A stretch of 47,984 nt of DNA from CAZKXU01 sp964556665 (GCA_964556665.1 CAZKXU010000014.1:1-47984), one strand, 5' to 3'. Positions 1 through 9,109 are shown, counted from the first letter of the stretch. The notes: a model not told the origin generated them from the letters alone. Program-made: numbers and translations.

Positions 1-98
1 ATCCGTATCTCCCAGCTAGATTTTTGGCTTCATTATTCAAGATCAACTCATAACAGTTCTGTCTACTTATACTTTCTACAATTTTGGTGTATTTGCGC

Positions 99-1742
99 AT
101 GGGAAGGATAATAACTGTAAAATCAGTTGCGACTGCTGCTGCATCTGGCAGGCTTCCTGCGGTTCCGGGAGGGGGAGGGTGGTCAGAGCAGGAAAAGGAA
201 GCTCTTTATAGAGTCATCGATAAAACAGATCAGAGATTGACCCGCAGTGTAGAAGCAATAGATAAGGCAGTGGATGTATTAAGTAGAATTTTTACTGAAT
301 CTACTGCTGATTCGTTAAATCCTGATCTCTTATTTAGTGGAGCGATTGAACTGCTATTACATGCAGACGCTATCAAAGGGAGAAGGTGGGATATGCTGCC
401 ATCTGATACAAAACTAGAACTTGCAAATAGAATTATTCAAGCTAAAAAGCTATTAACTGCAACTTCTGATCCTAAATATAAGAAACGACTTGCAGTTGCT
501 GAGGAGGTGATCTTAGACGACTTAGCAGGTGACATGAACCGGTTAGCTCTTAGTAAATTTAGCATAGTTAGAACATTTCTTGATAATGTTTTAAAGGCAG
601 CTCAAGATATCTCTGCGGCAGTTAGTAGGAGCGTAAAAATATCTAGCCGAAATCCTATTCAAGAAAGCTTCATGATAATTCAACAATTTCACGCTGAGGC
701 AGTTGGCTATATTACAGAAGGAGAGAAGAAGATCGGTGTATCTCCAGAAGATCAGGGGATAGCCGATGACTTAAAGAGGAGATTTGCTACTGCAGTAATT
801 GCTCTACCAATTATAGCGGCCGAGTTAAGTAAAAGTGCTCGCGAAGTGCGAGATCTTTTGAACTCTGATGACAATAGAGCGAGGTGTATAGAAGCAGGAC
901 TTAAGCGGGAGGTAGGCTCTCTAATGGGTGGGCGTGGAGCGAAAATGAAGAGAGCCACTCAGATGACTGCTCAGGCAGCGGGAGCTCTAAATCAACTTTT
1001 TAAAGGTACTACTGGTGAAGTAGCGGCAGAGCCTCCACGTCAGATGACTGACGACAGAGAGGGAAGAAGCGCTCTTTTAGCTGAATTGGGTGTGCCTCAG
1101 GCTAAAATTGATAGTTTGGTTTCCGTAACTACAGATGATGGGCTCTTAGCAGTTTTAGAACTTAAGGATCAAGTTGGGGCACCGGAAAGGCTTCTCAAGT
1201 TTATCCTGGCAGAGAATCCAGATCTCGTAACTGACTTAGGAGCATTAGAGAGAGAGCTTAGGGTGGGAGTTGCGTTAGTAAATGAGGCAGCGAAGCTGTG
1301 TGTTTTACCTCAAGAATGGGAAGAATCGTACAGTGGGTTTATACGACAGGTGGGAGATGCGCGGCAGGCGAGACTTATGATTCCAGAGACGCTTCTTAGT
1401 GATCTTGTTAAGTTCCTAGCTCCTAGTGCTATGGCGCTTCGATTAAACTCGCAGCTAAGTTGCGAGATTCTACTTTATGGATTTATAAAGCACGGGGTTC
1501 TCCATTCTGCTAATACACCTCTTAGTGTAGCAGAGATAGGTGCTAATGTTGAGGCGCGGCATGGAAACGCAGATGATTTGGATACTCTTAAACGTGAGTT
1601 AGCAGCATTGGCAAAACATGGTGTCCTACAAAGTGATGGTGAATCTTATGGACTGGCAGCCAATTGCGGTAATCCTACACTTGCCGCTATTCTGACTAAG
1701 GTGATTGATTTCTATAGAGGAAATAACGTACTGATTAGATAG
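99..1742 (+). CDS. Hypothetical helix-rich protein, possible C-terminal winged helix
   Basis: I do not recognise this 547-residue protein. It has no signal peptide and no convincing membrane segment. Most of it reads as amphipathic helices rich in Ala, Leu, Glu and Lys, with a Gly/Pro run (PGGGG) near residue 25. The last 100 residues (around LSVAEIGANVEARHG followed by LKRELAALAKHGVL) have the helix-helix-helix-strand rhythm of a winged-helix domain, so a DNA- or protein-binding tail is possible; this is inference. The ATG at 99 is preferred; an in-frame TTG at 84 would add five residues, and neither has a clear Shine-Dalgarno site. The next gene on this strand, ddl, starts about 60 bases after its stop, so the two may be co-transcribed. 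Coding status is supported by length and by lack of a competing frame. Confidence 0.7.
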   Translation: MGRIITVKSVATAAASGRLPAVPGGGGWSEQEKEALYRVIDKTDQRLTRSVEAIDKAVDVLSRIFTESTADSLNPDLLFSGAIELLLHADAIKGRRWDMLPSDTKLELANRIIQAKKLLTATSDPKYKKRLAVAEEVILDDLAGDMNRLALSKFSIVRTFLDNVLKAAQDISAAVSRSVKISSRNPIQESFMIIQQFHAEAVGYITEGEKKIGVSPEDQGIADDLKRRFATAVIALPIIAAELSKSAREVRDLLNSDDNRARCIEAGLKREVGSLMGGRGAKMKRATQMTAQAAGALNQLFKGTTGEVAAEPPRQMTDDREGRSALLAELGVPQAKIDSLVSVTTDDGLLAVLELKDQVGAPERLLKFILAENPDLVTDLGALERELRVGVALVNEAAKLCVLPQEWEESYSGFIRQVGDARQARLMIPETLLSDLVKFLAPSAMALRLNSQLSCEILLYGFIKHGVLHSANTPLSVAEIGANVEARHGNADDLDTLKRELAALAKHGVLQSDGESYGLAANCGNPTLAAILTKVIDFYRGNNVLIR

Positions 1743-1801
1743 AATGCTTGAAGATTCCTGTCCGGTTTGGTAGAAGTCAGTTGTTTTCATCAGTTAGCCG
1801 C

Positions 1802-2923
1802 ATGCATAAATCAGGAAAAATTACAGTCGGAGTTCTATTTGGCGGCAGATCGGCCGAGCACGAGATCTCATTATTATCAGCCAAGAGCGTCATTGAGGCA
1901 TTAGATAAAAATAGATACGAGATCGTAGCAATCGGTATAGAGAAAGATGGACAGTGGTACATCACGGAGGTTGCAAATATAGTTCTGCATGCAGAGAATC
2001 CAAGACTCTTACGACTTAACAAATCAGATGATCCGGTGATCTTTAAAACTACCAAGTCAGGGTGTGCGGTGGTTGGATTAAAGAGCGGGTCAGAGCTTGC
2101 GCATCTGGATATTATTTTCCCGGTCTTACACGGTACGTGCGGAGAGGATGGAGCTGTACAGGGCCTCTTTAAGCTCATCGATCTCCCATTTGTTGGAGCG
2201 GGTATACTTGGTTCGGCGGTCGGCATGGATAAGGATGTAACTAAAAGACTGCTGCGAGATGCCGGGATTAAGGTTGCAAATTTTGTGGTCTTTCAGCTTC
2301 ATCAACGTGAGCAGATCGTATATGATAATATTCTCTCTGAACTTGGCTCTCCTGTCTTTATTAAGCCAGCAAACTTAGGGTCTTCGGTTGGTGTTTCGAA
2401 GGCAAAATCAAAAGATGAGTTTGAAGCTGCAGTTAAAGAAGCTTTTGAATACGATACGAAGATATTAATTGAATCATTTGTGCGTGGGCGGGAGGTCGAG
2501 TGTGCGGTATTAGGTAACGAAAATCCGATCGCATCTCTGCCTGGCGAAGTAGTGCCAAACCATGAGTTCTATTCCTATAGCGCCAAGTATGTCGATGCAC
2601 AGGGTGCTCGTTATTATATTCCAGCTGATCTGCCGCCTGAGATTATTAAGAAGATCCAGGAAACCTCAATACGTGCCTATAAGGCGCTCTCTTGTGAGGG
2701 TATGGGGCGATTTGATTCCTTCTTAACAGAGTCAGGGGATGTGTTAGTGAATGAAATTAATACAATCCCAGGGTTTACAAAGATTAGTATGTATCCAAAG
2801 CTCTGGGAGGTAAGTGGTATTACAAGAGAGGATCTTATTAACCGCTTGATAGATCTTGGTTTTGAAAGGTATAGAAGGGAGCGGAATCTTAAGCGCTCAT
2901 ATACAACGAAGTCGTCGATATAG
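1802..2923 (+). CDS. ddl: D-alanine--D-alanine ligase
   Basis: Cytoplasmic ATP-grasp enzyme that joins two D-alanines for the peptidoglycan stem peptide. The N-terminal signature VGVLFGGRSAEHEISLLSA sits at residues 9-27, followed by HGTCGEDGAVQG, the ATP-grasp loop around KPANLGSSVGVSK, the omega-loop region FYSYSAKY whose AKY tyrosine is kept as in D-Ala-D-Ala (not D-Lac) ligases, and the metal/phosphate motif EINTIPGFT near the C-terminus. At 373 residues it is within the family range. The ATG at 1802 puts the family N-terminus in the usual place. A TTG at 1748 in the same frame would add 18 residues that do not look like Ddl, so I set it aside. The C-terminus has a short basic extension (RYRRERNLKRS). 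No other cell-wall gene is adjacent. Confidence 0.96.
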   Translation: MHKSGKITVGVLFGGRSAEHEISLLSAKSVIEALDKNRYEIVAIGIEKDGQWYITEVANIVLHAENPRLLRLNKSDDPVIFKTTKSGCAVVGLKSGSELAHLDIIFPVLHGTCGEDGAVQGLFKLIDLPFVGAGILGSAVGMDKDVTKRLLRDAGIKVANFVVFQLHQREQIVYDNILSELGSPVFIKPANLGSSVGVSKAKSKDEFEAAVKEAFEYDTKILIESFVRGREVECAVLGNENPIASLPGEVVPNHEFYSYSAKYVDAQGARYYIPADLPPEIIKKIQETSIRAYKALSCEGMGRFDSFLTESGDVLVNEINTIPGFTKISMYPKLWEVSGITREDLINRLIDLGFERYRRERNLKRSYTTKSSI

Positions 2924-2951
2924 AACGAATAATGTAGTTCCCCGACAGAAT

Positions 2952-3329
2952 CTACATAATATTCTCCTCATTCAGCATCGCTACTGTTTTGTATGAAGAG
3001 TTTTGGAGTTTGTTCGCGCAGGCGGCACACAGAGAAGTTCTCATTTTGCCTAGGCCATCCGTTCCAAGGTCAGCGACTATAAGTTCAAGCGCTTTCGTAA
3101 ACGATTCTGCAAGGACTAGCACGGAATCGATCTGAGCATTATTCTCCCCAAGTGTATTTAATATGAATGAGGTAACACGCTCTACCCGTTTTGCGATCGG
3201 CTCAAATTTTGTTACGCCATGCATTTCAAGTGCCTGTGGATCGCGCTGCATCTCACGTGCTATCTGATTATCTAATGCTTGCATTGCTGTCAGGAGACCG
3301 TCCTCAAGTTTATCGCCATTCTTAGTCAT
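2952..3329 (-). CDS. Small hypothetical protein
   Basis: A 125-residue acidic helical protein that I do not recognise. It has no membrane segment and no signal peptide. A CAAC pair near the C-terminus (residues about 101-104) is too sparse to be called a zinc finger. Start chosen at the ATG preceded by GGAGAG about 7 bases upstream; an ATG four codons earlier (3341) is inside that ribosome-binding sequence and is less likely. It is convergent with ddl (28-base gap) and divergent from nuoC (about 170 bases). Confidence 0.6.
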   Translation of the reverse strand: MTKNGDKLEDGLLTAMQALDNQIAREMQRDPQALEMHGVTKFEPIAKRVERVTSFILNTLGENNAQIDSVLVLAESFTKALELIVADLGTDGLGKMRTSLCAACANKLQNSSYKTVAMLNEENIM

Positions 3330-3498
3330 TACTCTCTCCATTAAACTTACGTTTTAAAAACTCAGTTTAGCATAAACAGCTTTATCTGTATTGCATCTCA
3401 CAGTAACGTATATTACAAAATGAGAGTCACTCTTAAAGCGGAAAAATGGGCTATTTTGAGATTTTTATCCCCTAATTTTCTTACAGGAAGTATACGCG

Positions 3499-4080
3499 GT
3501 GAGTCAGCAGGAAAAAAGTGAGAAACTTGTACAGCTTCTAAAGCAAAAGCTTGGAAACCAGATTGCTCAGATGACAGTGGATCGCGGAGATGCTGTAGTG
3601 TGGGTGCGTCGTGATGCAATGCTCGATTTTTTCAAGATCTTAAAGCTTGATAGTGAGCTTGATTTTAATATGCTGGTCAGTGAAACATGCGTCGATTGGC
3701 TAGATAGCAAAGTCGATCGGTTTGAATTAGTTTATCATCTTCTTAGTCTTAAAAACCTATACCGCCTGCGTGTTAAGATACCGCTCCCAGAAAGTCAGCC
3801 AGAGATAGAGTCCTTAACCTCGTTGTATCAGAGCGCGAATTTTATGGAGCGCGAAATCTGGGATATGTTTGGTGTTAGGTTTAAAGGTCACCCCGATCTT
3901 AGGAGAATACTGATGTGGGAGGGGTATGAAGGCCATCCGTTGCGCAAAGATTATCCTGTGCAGTCAAAGCAGCCGCGTGTGCCGCTGAGGTCTCCTGAAG
4001 TAGAAAATACTGCAACAAAGATGGTGCGTCCGCCGTTAGTGCAGATCAACAAGAAAAGAGGGGAGAGTTCGACGGTATGA
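3499..4080 (+). CDS. nuoC: NADH-quinone oxidoreductase subunit C
   Basis: Peripheral-arm subunit of complex I that packs against NuoD near the quinone site. The family signature is clear: MEREIWDMFGVRFKGHPDL followed by RRILMWEGYEGHPLRKDYP at about residues 117-153. The length of 193 residues is normal for a stand-alone NuoC (not the NuoCD fusion). The GTG at 3499 is supported by AGGAAG at 3485-3490. The last codons overlap nuoD by four bases (ATGA), so the two are translationally coupled. It is the first nuo gene here; the nuoA and nuoB genes that normally precede it are absent, and the upstream gene is an unrelated reverse-strand ORF. Confidence 0.96.
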   Translation: MSQQEKSEKLVQLLKQKLGNQIAQMTVDRGDAVVWVRRDAMLDFFKILKLDSELDFNMLVSETCVDWLDSKVDRFELVYHLLSLKNLYRLRVKIPLPESQPEIESLTSLYQSANFMEREIWDMFGVRFKGHPDLRRILMWEGYEGHPLRKDYPVQSKQPRVPLRSPEVENTATKMVRPPLVQINKKRGESSTV

Positions 4081-5330
4081 CATCATCAGAGCTACTAAAT
4101 GTTGATTATGGCGTAGGTGGGGTAACTACCCATTTCCGTTCCCGTGCATTGCATGACGATCTGCATACCGAGACAATGATTATTAATCTTGGACCTGCTC
4201 ATCCAGCTACGCACGGGACAGTGCGTATTGTAGCGGAGCTGTCTGGCGAGAAGATCATAGATGCAGACGTAGAGCTTGGGTATCTACACCGCGGCTTTGA
4301 AAAAATGAGCGAAACGGTGAGTTATAACCAGGTAATGCCTTATACAGACCGGCTCAACTATGTTTCTCCGCTAATTAATAATGAGGGCTGGTGTTTAACG
4401 ATTGAAAAATTGATCGGTATAGAAGCTCCTAAGCGTGCTCAGTATGTTCGTACAATTATGAGTGAGATCTCGCGGATCTCAGATCATCTCACCTGTCTCG
4501 GGGCTTCTGCTATGGAGCTTGGAGCGTTCACGGTCATGCTTTACATGATTCAAGCGCGTGAATACATGTGGGAGTTAATAGAGGAGGTCACAGGAGCACG
4601 ACTCACAATATCATACGGACGCGTCGGCGGTATAAAAGATGACCTGCCGCAAGGGTTTGCCGAGCGTGTAAAGAAAGCTTTTGAGGGTGTGCGTGGCCAT
4701 ACCGCAAGTGCAGATAGGCTACTTACTAAAAATCGTATTTTTATTGATAGGATGTGTGATGTTGCTGTTGTCTCTGCTGAGGATGCAATTAGTTACGGAC
4801 TAACCGGCCCAATTCTTAGAGCCTCCGGTGTTAACTATGATGTAAGAAAGGCCTTCCCGTATTCAGCCTATGCAGACTTTGAGTTTGATGTGCCGCTAGG
4901 GAGCAAAGGGGATAATTACGATCGGTTTCTAGTCCGTTTCGAAGAGATAAAGCAGTCCATGCGCATCGTAGAGCAGGCCTTGGATAATCTTCCAGAGGGG
5001 CCAATTGCAGTAGAAGATCCTCATATTACCTTAGAGCCTAAAGATCGGGTCTATAGCTCGATTGACGGCATGATTAACCATTTTGAAATGGTTATTTTCG
5101 GTGTAAAGCCTCCGTGTGGAGATGTCTACATACCGGTCGAGGGAGGGAATGGTGAGCTTGGATTTTATACCGTATCTGACGGCACAGGTAAGCCTTATCG
5201 TGTGCATGTACGCGGACCAAGCTTTAATAATATGGGCGTAATGAAGAAGATGTTAATAGGACATACGATCGCAGATGTCGTCCCGATTTTTGGCATGATA
5301 AATATGATCGGCGGAGAGACCGATCGGTAA
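4077..5330 (+). CDS. nuoD: NADH-quinone oxidoreductase subunit D
   Basis: The 49-kDa subunit of complex I, derived from the large subunit of NiFe hydrogenase, forming much of the quinone cavity with NuoB. Visible family motifs are NLGPAHPATHGTVR near residue 37, HRGFEKMSE near residue 71, the SYGRVGGIKDDLP stretch near residue 180, and the C-terminal GGETDR. At 417 residues it has the normal length plus a roughly 30-residue N-terminal extension before the conserved start of the family. The ATG overlaps the nuoC stop. nuoE follows after 13 bases. Confidence 0.97.
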   Translation: MTSSELLNVDYGVGGVTTHFRSRALHDDLHTETMIINLGPAHPATHGTVRIVAELSGEKIIDADVELGYLHRGFEKMSETVSYNQVMPYTDRLNYVSPLINNEGWCLTIEKLIGIEAPKRAQYVRTIMSEISRISDHLTCLGASAMELGAFTVMLYMIQAREYMWELIEEVTGARLTISYGRVGGIKDDLPQGFAERVKKAFEGVRGHTASADRLLTKNRIFIDRMCDVAVVSAEDAISYGLTGPILRASGVNYDVRKAFPYSAYADFEFDVPLGSKGDNYDRFLVRFEEIKQSMRIVEQALDNLPEGPIAVEDPHITLEPKDRVYSSIDGMINHFEMVIFGVKPPCGDVYIPVEGGNGELGFYTVSDGTGKPYRVHVRGPSFNNMGVMKKMLIGHTIADVVPIFGMINMIGGETDR

Positions 5331-5343
5331 CGGATTCGTTTTT

Positions 5344-5901
5344 ATGGCAAATAAACTTTCTGAAAAGGCTGAACAGCGTGTCGAGGAGCTTAAGAAGCTC
5401 TACCCTGATGCGAAATCAGCAGTAATGCCTGCCTTATATATTGCGCAGGAGGAGTTAGGGAGTATCACAGGTGAGGCTATAGAATGGGTCTCTGAGCGGG
5501 TTGGGATACCGCCTGTGCACGTTATGGAGGTGGCAACCTTTTATACGATGTACTATCGCAAGCCTGTGGGAAAATATCATTTTCAGGTTTGTCGTACTTT
5601 GTCCTGCGCTCTATGTGGGGCTAAAAAAATTACCGAACAGTTAAAGAGCCGTTTTGGTATTAACCCTGGAGAGGTAAGCTCTGATGGTATGTGGAGCTAT
5701 GAGGAGGTCGAGTGTCTAGGTTCCTGTGGAACCGCACCGATGTGTGAAATTAACGATCATTATTTTGAGAATCTAACACCTGAAAAGGTAGATAAGATTA
5801 TTGATAGGTTGAAGACTGAGAAGCCTGATCTAAGGTATTCTGAGAAAGAGCAGAGGCTTGGGGATGGATTGAAGGGCCATCCTAAGTCGGAGGTGGTATA
5901 G
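5344..5901 (+). CDS. nuoE: NADH-quinone oxidoreductase subunit E
   Basis: Thioredoxin-fold subunit of the NADH-dehydrogenase module carrying the [2Fe-2S] cluster N1a. The four ligand cysteines are in the expected spacing: CRTLSC (C-x4-C) near residue 82-87 and CLGSC (C-x3-C) near residue 123-127. A helical N-terminal domain precedes them (YPDAKSAVMPALYIAQEELG). At 185 residues the length is normal. The gene ends at TAG 5899-5901 and is separated from nuoF by a 164-bp composite palindromic element, unlike the tight C-D-E spacing before it. Confidence 0.96.
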   Translation: MANKLSEKAEQRVEELKKLYPDAKSAVMPALYIAQEELGSITGEAIEWVSERVGIPPVHVMEVATFYTMYYRKPVGKYHFQVCRTLSCALCGAKKITEQLKSRFGINPGEVSSDGMWSYEEVECLGSCGTAPMCEINDHYFENLTPEKVDKIIDRLKTEKPDLRYSEKEQRLGDGLKGHPKSEVV

Positions 5902-5914
5902 TTGTTTTAAGATT

Positions 5915-6078
5915 ACTGGGACCGCGGGACGCGCCTAGGCAGTGCTAGCGAACTGCTACTAGGCAGCGTAAGATAAATGCTTGCGAAGCAAGCATCAACA
6001 GGTCCACGCGAAGCGTGGTCCAGCCCGCATTGAACTATAGCGCACACTGTTTGCGGGCTGGAAGCCCGCGGTCCCAGT
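5915..6078. repeat. Composite palindromic element between nuoE and nuoF
   Basis: The ends are the same frame seen in the other long palindromes of this window: ACTGGGACCGCGGG at the left and CCCGCGGTCCCAGT at the right. The inner word CCAGCCCGC resumes only at 6020, so about 90 bases (5929-6019) sit inside the left arm. That insert is itself three hairpins: 5933-5964 (GCCTAG and GCAGT with their complements), 5977-5995 (ATGCTTGC GAA GCAAGCAT) and 6004-6018 (CCACGC GAA GCGTGG). Two of them have the compact GCGAAGC loop known to be very stable in single-stranded DNA. The element ends 13 bases before the nuoF ATG. Confidence 0.85.
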
Positions 6079-6091
6079 GAATATAATTTTT

Positions 6092-7405
6092 ATGAAACAT
6101 CATAAGCAGATCTTACTAAAAAATATAAATGAGCCAGATCAGTACACTCTGGCAGGGTACGAGAAGCGCGGTGGATATCAGTCTGTACGGAAAGCGTTAG
6201 GCATGGATCCGGTAAAGCTGATCGATGAGGTTAAGGCGTCAGGATTACGTGGTCGAGGTGGCGCAGGTTTTCCCACCGGAATGAAGTGGAGCTTTGTACC
6301 GCGAAATTCAGGAAAGCCTGTGTATCTTCTTCATAATGCAGATGAAAGTGAACCTGGCACTTTCAAGGATCGGGTTCTGATTGAACGTGATCCGCATATG
6401 GTGATTGAAGGTATGATCATAGCTTCATGGGCGCTGCAGAGTAATTGGTCATGTACCTACATCCGCGGCGAGTATGGATTCCCGTATGCAAGGATGCAGG
6501 CCGCTATCAAAGAAGCCTACGCGAAGGGCTACCTAGGGGATAACATTTTTGGCACTGGATTTAAGCACCATATGATCGCTCATCGCGGTGCTGGTGCATA
6601 TATCTGCGGTGAAGAGACAGCATTAATTGAATCGCTTGAAGGTAAAAAAGGTCAGCCGCGTATTAAGCCTCCTTTCCCGGCAGTAAGCGGTGTGTATAGC
6701 TGCCCGACGGTTGTCAACAATACAGAAACTTTGGCGGCTTTACCTTGGATCGTTGGCAATGGAGCCAAAGCTTACGCAAGTATTGGGACAGAAAAGAGTC
6801 CAGGTACAAAACTTTTTAGCGCCTCAGGACATATTAATAAGCCTGGAGTATATGAAGTCGAAATGGGGTATCCGATCTTGGAATTTATAGAGAATGAGTG
6901 CGGCGGCATTAGAGGCGGCAGGAAACTTAAAGCGCTTATCCCTGGCGGCTCTTCTGTCCCGGTTCTAAGAGCAGATGAGCTTAAAGGTGTAAACCTTGAC
7001 TATGAATCAATAAAGAATGCCGGCAGCATGCTTGGTTCTGGTGGTTTTATCGTTATGGATGATACCACTGACATGGTTGAAGCTGCACTAAACTTGGCGC
7101 ACTTCTATACGCATGAATCATGCGGACAGTGTACGCCATGTCGTGAAGGAGGTCATTGGGTAGAGAAGATCTTTAAGCGCATTTCGCGTGGACATGCTTT
7201 ATCGACTGATATGGATCTTGTGGATAAGATTTGTAACCAGATCGCAGGGCATACTATCTGTCCATTCGGAGATGCCTTAGTTACACCTGCGCAAAGCTTT
7301 ATGAGAAAATTTCCTGAGGAGTTTAAAGGACGCGTATCTGAAGCGCTTGAAGGAGTGGTACAGCACCGTGAAAGTTTAAATTTTGAATATGAGGGGGCGC
7401 ACTAA
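6092..7405 (+). CDS. nuoF: NADH-quinone oxidoreductase subunit F
   Basis: The 51-kDa subunit: binds NADH and FMN and carries [4Fe-4S] cluster N3, so it is where NADH electrons enter complex I. Evidence is the NADH/FMN-binding signature GLRGRGGAGFPTGMKW near residue 48, ADESEPGTFKDR near residue 86, the GAGAYICGEETAL motif near residue 170, and the cluster motif ESCGQCTPCREG with the fourth cysteine in HTICPFGDA. The length of 437 residues is normal. I chose the ATG at 6092; a GTG at 6077 lies in the end of the palindromic element and is unlikely. No good Shine-Dalgarno site is visible because the repeat and an AT-rich 13-mer occupy the leader. nuoG begins one base after the stop. Confidence 0.97.
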   Translation: MKHHKQILLKNINEPDQYTLAGYEKRGGYQSVRKALGMDPVKLIDEVKASGLRGRGGAGFPTGMKWSFVPRNSGKPVYLLHNADESEPGTFKDRVLIERDPHMVIEGMIIASWALQSNWSCTYIRGEYGFPYARMQAAIKEAYAKGYLGDNIFGTGFKHHMIAHRGAGAYICGEETALIESLEGKKGQPRIKPPFPAVSGVYSCPTVVNNTETLAALPWIVGNGAKAYASIGTEKSPGTKLFSASGHINKPGVYEVEMGYPILEFIENECGGIRGGRKLKALIPGGSSVPVLRADELKGVNLDYESIKNAGSMLGSGGFIVMDDTTDMVEAALNLAHFYTHESCGQCTPCREGGHWVEKIFKRISRGHALSTDMDLVDKICNQIAGHTICPFGDALVTPAQSFMRKFPEEFKGRVSEALEGVVQHRESLNFEYEGAH

Positions 7406-7406
7406 A

Positions 7407-9035
7407 ATGGCCGATGCTCCGCAGCTTGTAAAGATTAAGATTGATGGTCAGGAGCTTTCCGTTCCTAAAGGGATGAATATCATTGAAGCCGCCAAGACAA
7501 TCGGTATTGATATACCGCATTACTGCTATCATCAGAATCTCTCGATCGCAGGCAATTGCAGAATGTGTCAGATTGAGATTAAGGGACAGCCGAAGCTAAA
7601 CATAGCCTGTAACTCCGGTGCACAGGAAGGGATGGAGGTGTTGACGCAGAACAGCAGTCAGGCTGTTAAGGATGCGCAGGCAGCTACGCTTGAATTTATT
7701 CTAATTAACCACCCGCTTGATTGTACCGTCTGTGATCAGGCTGGTCATTGTAAGCTGCAGGACTATCATTATGAGTATAATGCCCGCCCGAGCAGGTTTG
7801 TAGAAGAGAAGGTACATAAAGTTAAAGCAGAGGTTCTTGGACCAAACGTGATCTTAGATGGCGAGCGCTGCATCATGTGCACCCGTTGTATCCGTTTCTG
7901 TGATGAGGTGACCAAAACATCTGAGCTTGGTCTATTAAACCGAGGAGATCGTAGTGTAATTGCAGTTAACGAAGGAAAGGTGCTGGATAATGCACTTTCT
8001 GGGACGGTGGTGGACCTCTGTCCGGTAGGTGCTCTGACGCATAGAAAATGGAGATTTAATACTAGAATCTGGTACACCAGCCAGACTGAAACCATCTGCC
8101 ATGGTTGTTCAAGTGGCTGTAATGTAAAAGTTGCTGTGCGTGATGGCGAGATAGTACATGTCAAGGCGCGCAATAATCAGAGTGTGAATAAAGAATGGCT
8201 CTGCGATGAGGGGCGGTATGGGTTTGCACGGTTTCTGCCTGAAAGTAGAGTAAAAGCTGCACAGCTTAACGGGCGGGCAGTGGCAGTTGATGATGCATTA
8301 AAATCAGCTGCAAAATTAAAAGGTGCTGAGGTAGCGATTTTCATTTCGCCGGATCTGCTGCTTGAGGAGTACTTCTTAATAAAATTGCTAATACAGAAGC
8401 ACTTAAAACCCGCAGTCGTTGCAGTTGCACACCGTGAGCGTAAACTAAGTGCAGTTGAATCAATCATAATGAGTCCAGATTATAGCGCCAACTTAGCCGG
8501 AGCGCGCTGGCTCGGAGTGGTGAGCGGTAATATTCAAAGCACCTATGAATCAGCTCTTAAGTCTTTAAGCGCAGGGCAGTACAAACACGTAATCTTCTTT
8601 GGGGATCGATCAGTCTGGCAGCAGGATATAAATGACGGACTGTTAAGCGGCTTAAGCAAAGCCGAAGCCAGTATCGGATTTTTTGCAAACCAGAACTCAG
8701 AAATTACTACGGCAATGAAGGTTCTTTTACCGGCGCGCAGTATTCTTGAAAAGAGCGGCTTAATGATTAATTCGAAAAATCGGCTGCAATTCAGTGCTGC
8801 TGTTACCGATGCGCCAGATGGGACAGAGGCGGATTGGCTTTTAATAAATAAGTTAGGGGAGGTGTTTGGCGCAGAGCTCACAACTGCAAAGAGTGAGCGT
8901 GACCTGACGCTGCAATTTTTAAGTCAGGAGGCACGCTTGGCGGATATAAGTACTGCGCGCATTAAATCCGGCGGTGTGAGTCTTGATGGCGGTGTGCAGA
9001 ATATGAAGCAGGGTGAGGTAGAGGCGCGGGTGTAG
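7407..9035 (+). CDS. nuoG: NADH-quinone oxidoreductase subunit G (compact form)
   Basis: The 75-kDa iron-sulfur subunit. The N-terminal ferredoxin-like domain has the [2Fe-2S] ligands (YCYHQNLSIAGNCRMC and the later cysteine in NIACNSG), then the His/Cys-liganded cluster N5 (HPLDCTVCDQAGHC) and N4 (CIMCTRCIRFC with CPVGA). A C-x2-C-x3-C-x27-C set (CHGCSSGC to WLCDEG, around residues 230-270) matches the extra cluster N7 seen in some bacteria. The molybdopterin-oxidoreductase-like part is short: 542 residues in all, against roughly 690-910 in better known NuoG proteins. The start at 7407 is preceded by GAGGGGG and lies one base after nuoF; the in-frame ATG at 7383 is within nuoF and less likely. 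Confidence 0.95.
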   Translation: MADAPQLVKIKIDGQELSVPKGMNIIEAAKTIGIDIPHYCYHQNLSIAGNCRMCQIEIKGQPKLNIACNSGAQEGMEVLTQNSSQAVKDAQAATLEFILINHPLDCTVCDQAGHCKLQDYHYEYNARPSRFVEEKVHKVKAEVLGPNVILDGERCIMCTRCIRFCDEVTKTSELGLLNRGDRSVIAVNEGKVLDNALSGTVVDLCPVGALTHRKWRFNTRIWYTSQTETICHGCSSGCNVKVAVRDGEIVHVKARNNQSVNKEWLCDEGRYGFARFLPESRVKAAQLNGRAVAVDDALKSAAKLKGAEVAIFISPDLLLEEYFLIKLLIQKHLKPAVVAVAHRERKLSAVESIIMSPDYSANLAGARWLGVVSGNIQSTYESALKSLSAGQYKHVIFFGDRSVWQQDINDGLLSGLSKAEASIGFFANQNSEITTAMKVLLPARSILEKSGLMINSKNRLQFSAAVTDAPDGTEADWLLINKLGEVFGAELTTAKSERDLTLQFLSQEARLADISTARIKSGGVSLDGGVQNMKQGEVEARV

Positions 9036-9050
9036 CCGCGAACGGTTTTG

Positions 9051-9109
9051 TGGGACCGCGGAGCTCCAGCTCCGCCAAACGTTAGCGGAGCTGGAGCTCC
9101 GCGGTCCCA
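9051..9109. repeat. Perfect long palindrome between nuoG and nuoH
   Basis: Perfect inverted repeat with 25-base arms (9051-9075 and 9085-9109) around a 9-base loop. Outer frame TGGGACCGCGG; inner word AGCTCCAGCTCCGC. It belongs to the same family as the elements at 5915, 16338, 18570, 24087, 28019, 37939 and 41967. No run of T follows, so it is not a classic intrinsic terminator, and it lies inside the nuo operon. Confidence 0.9.

Noticed and set aside
3456..3484. TTGAGA plus TCTTAC as promoter for nuoC
   Set aside because: The -10 match is poor and transcription would start next to the GTG, inside the ribosome-binding sequence.
5977..6018. Intrinsic terminator between nuoE and nuoF
   Set aside because: Hairpins are strong but no T run follows, and the operon continues with nuoF.
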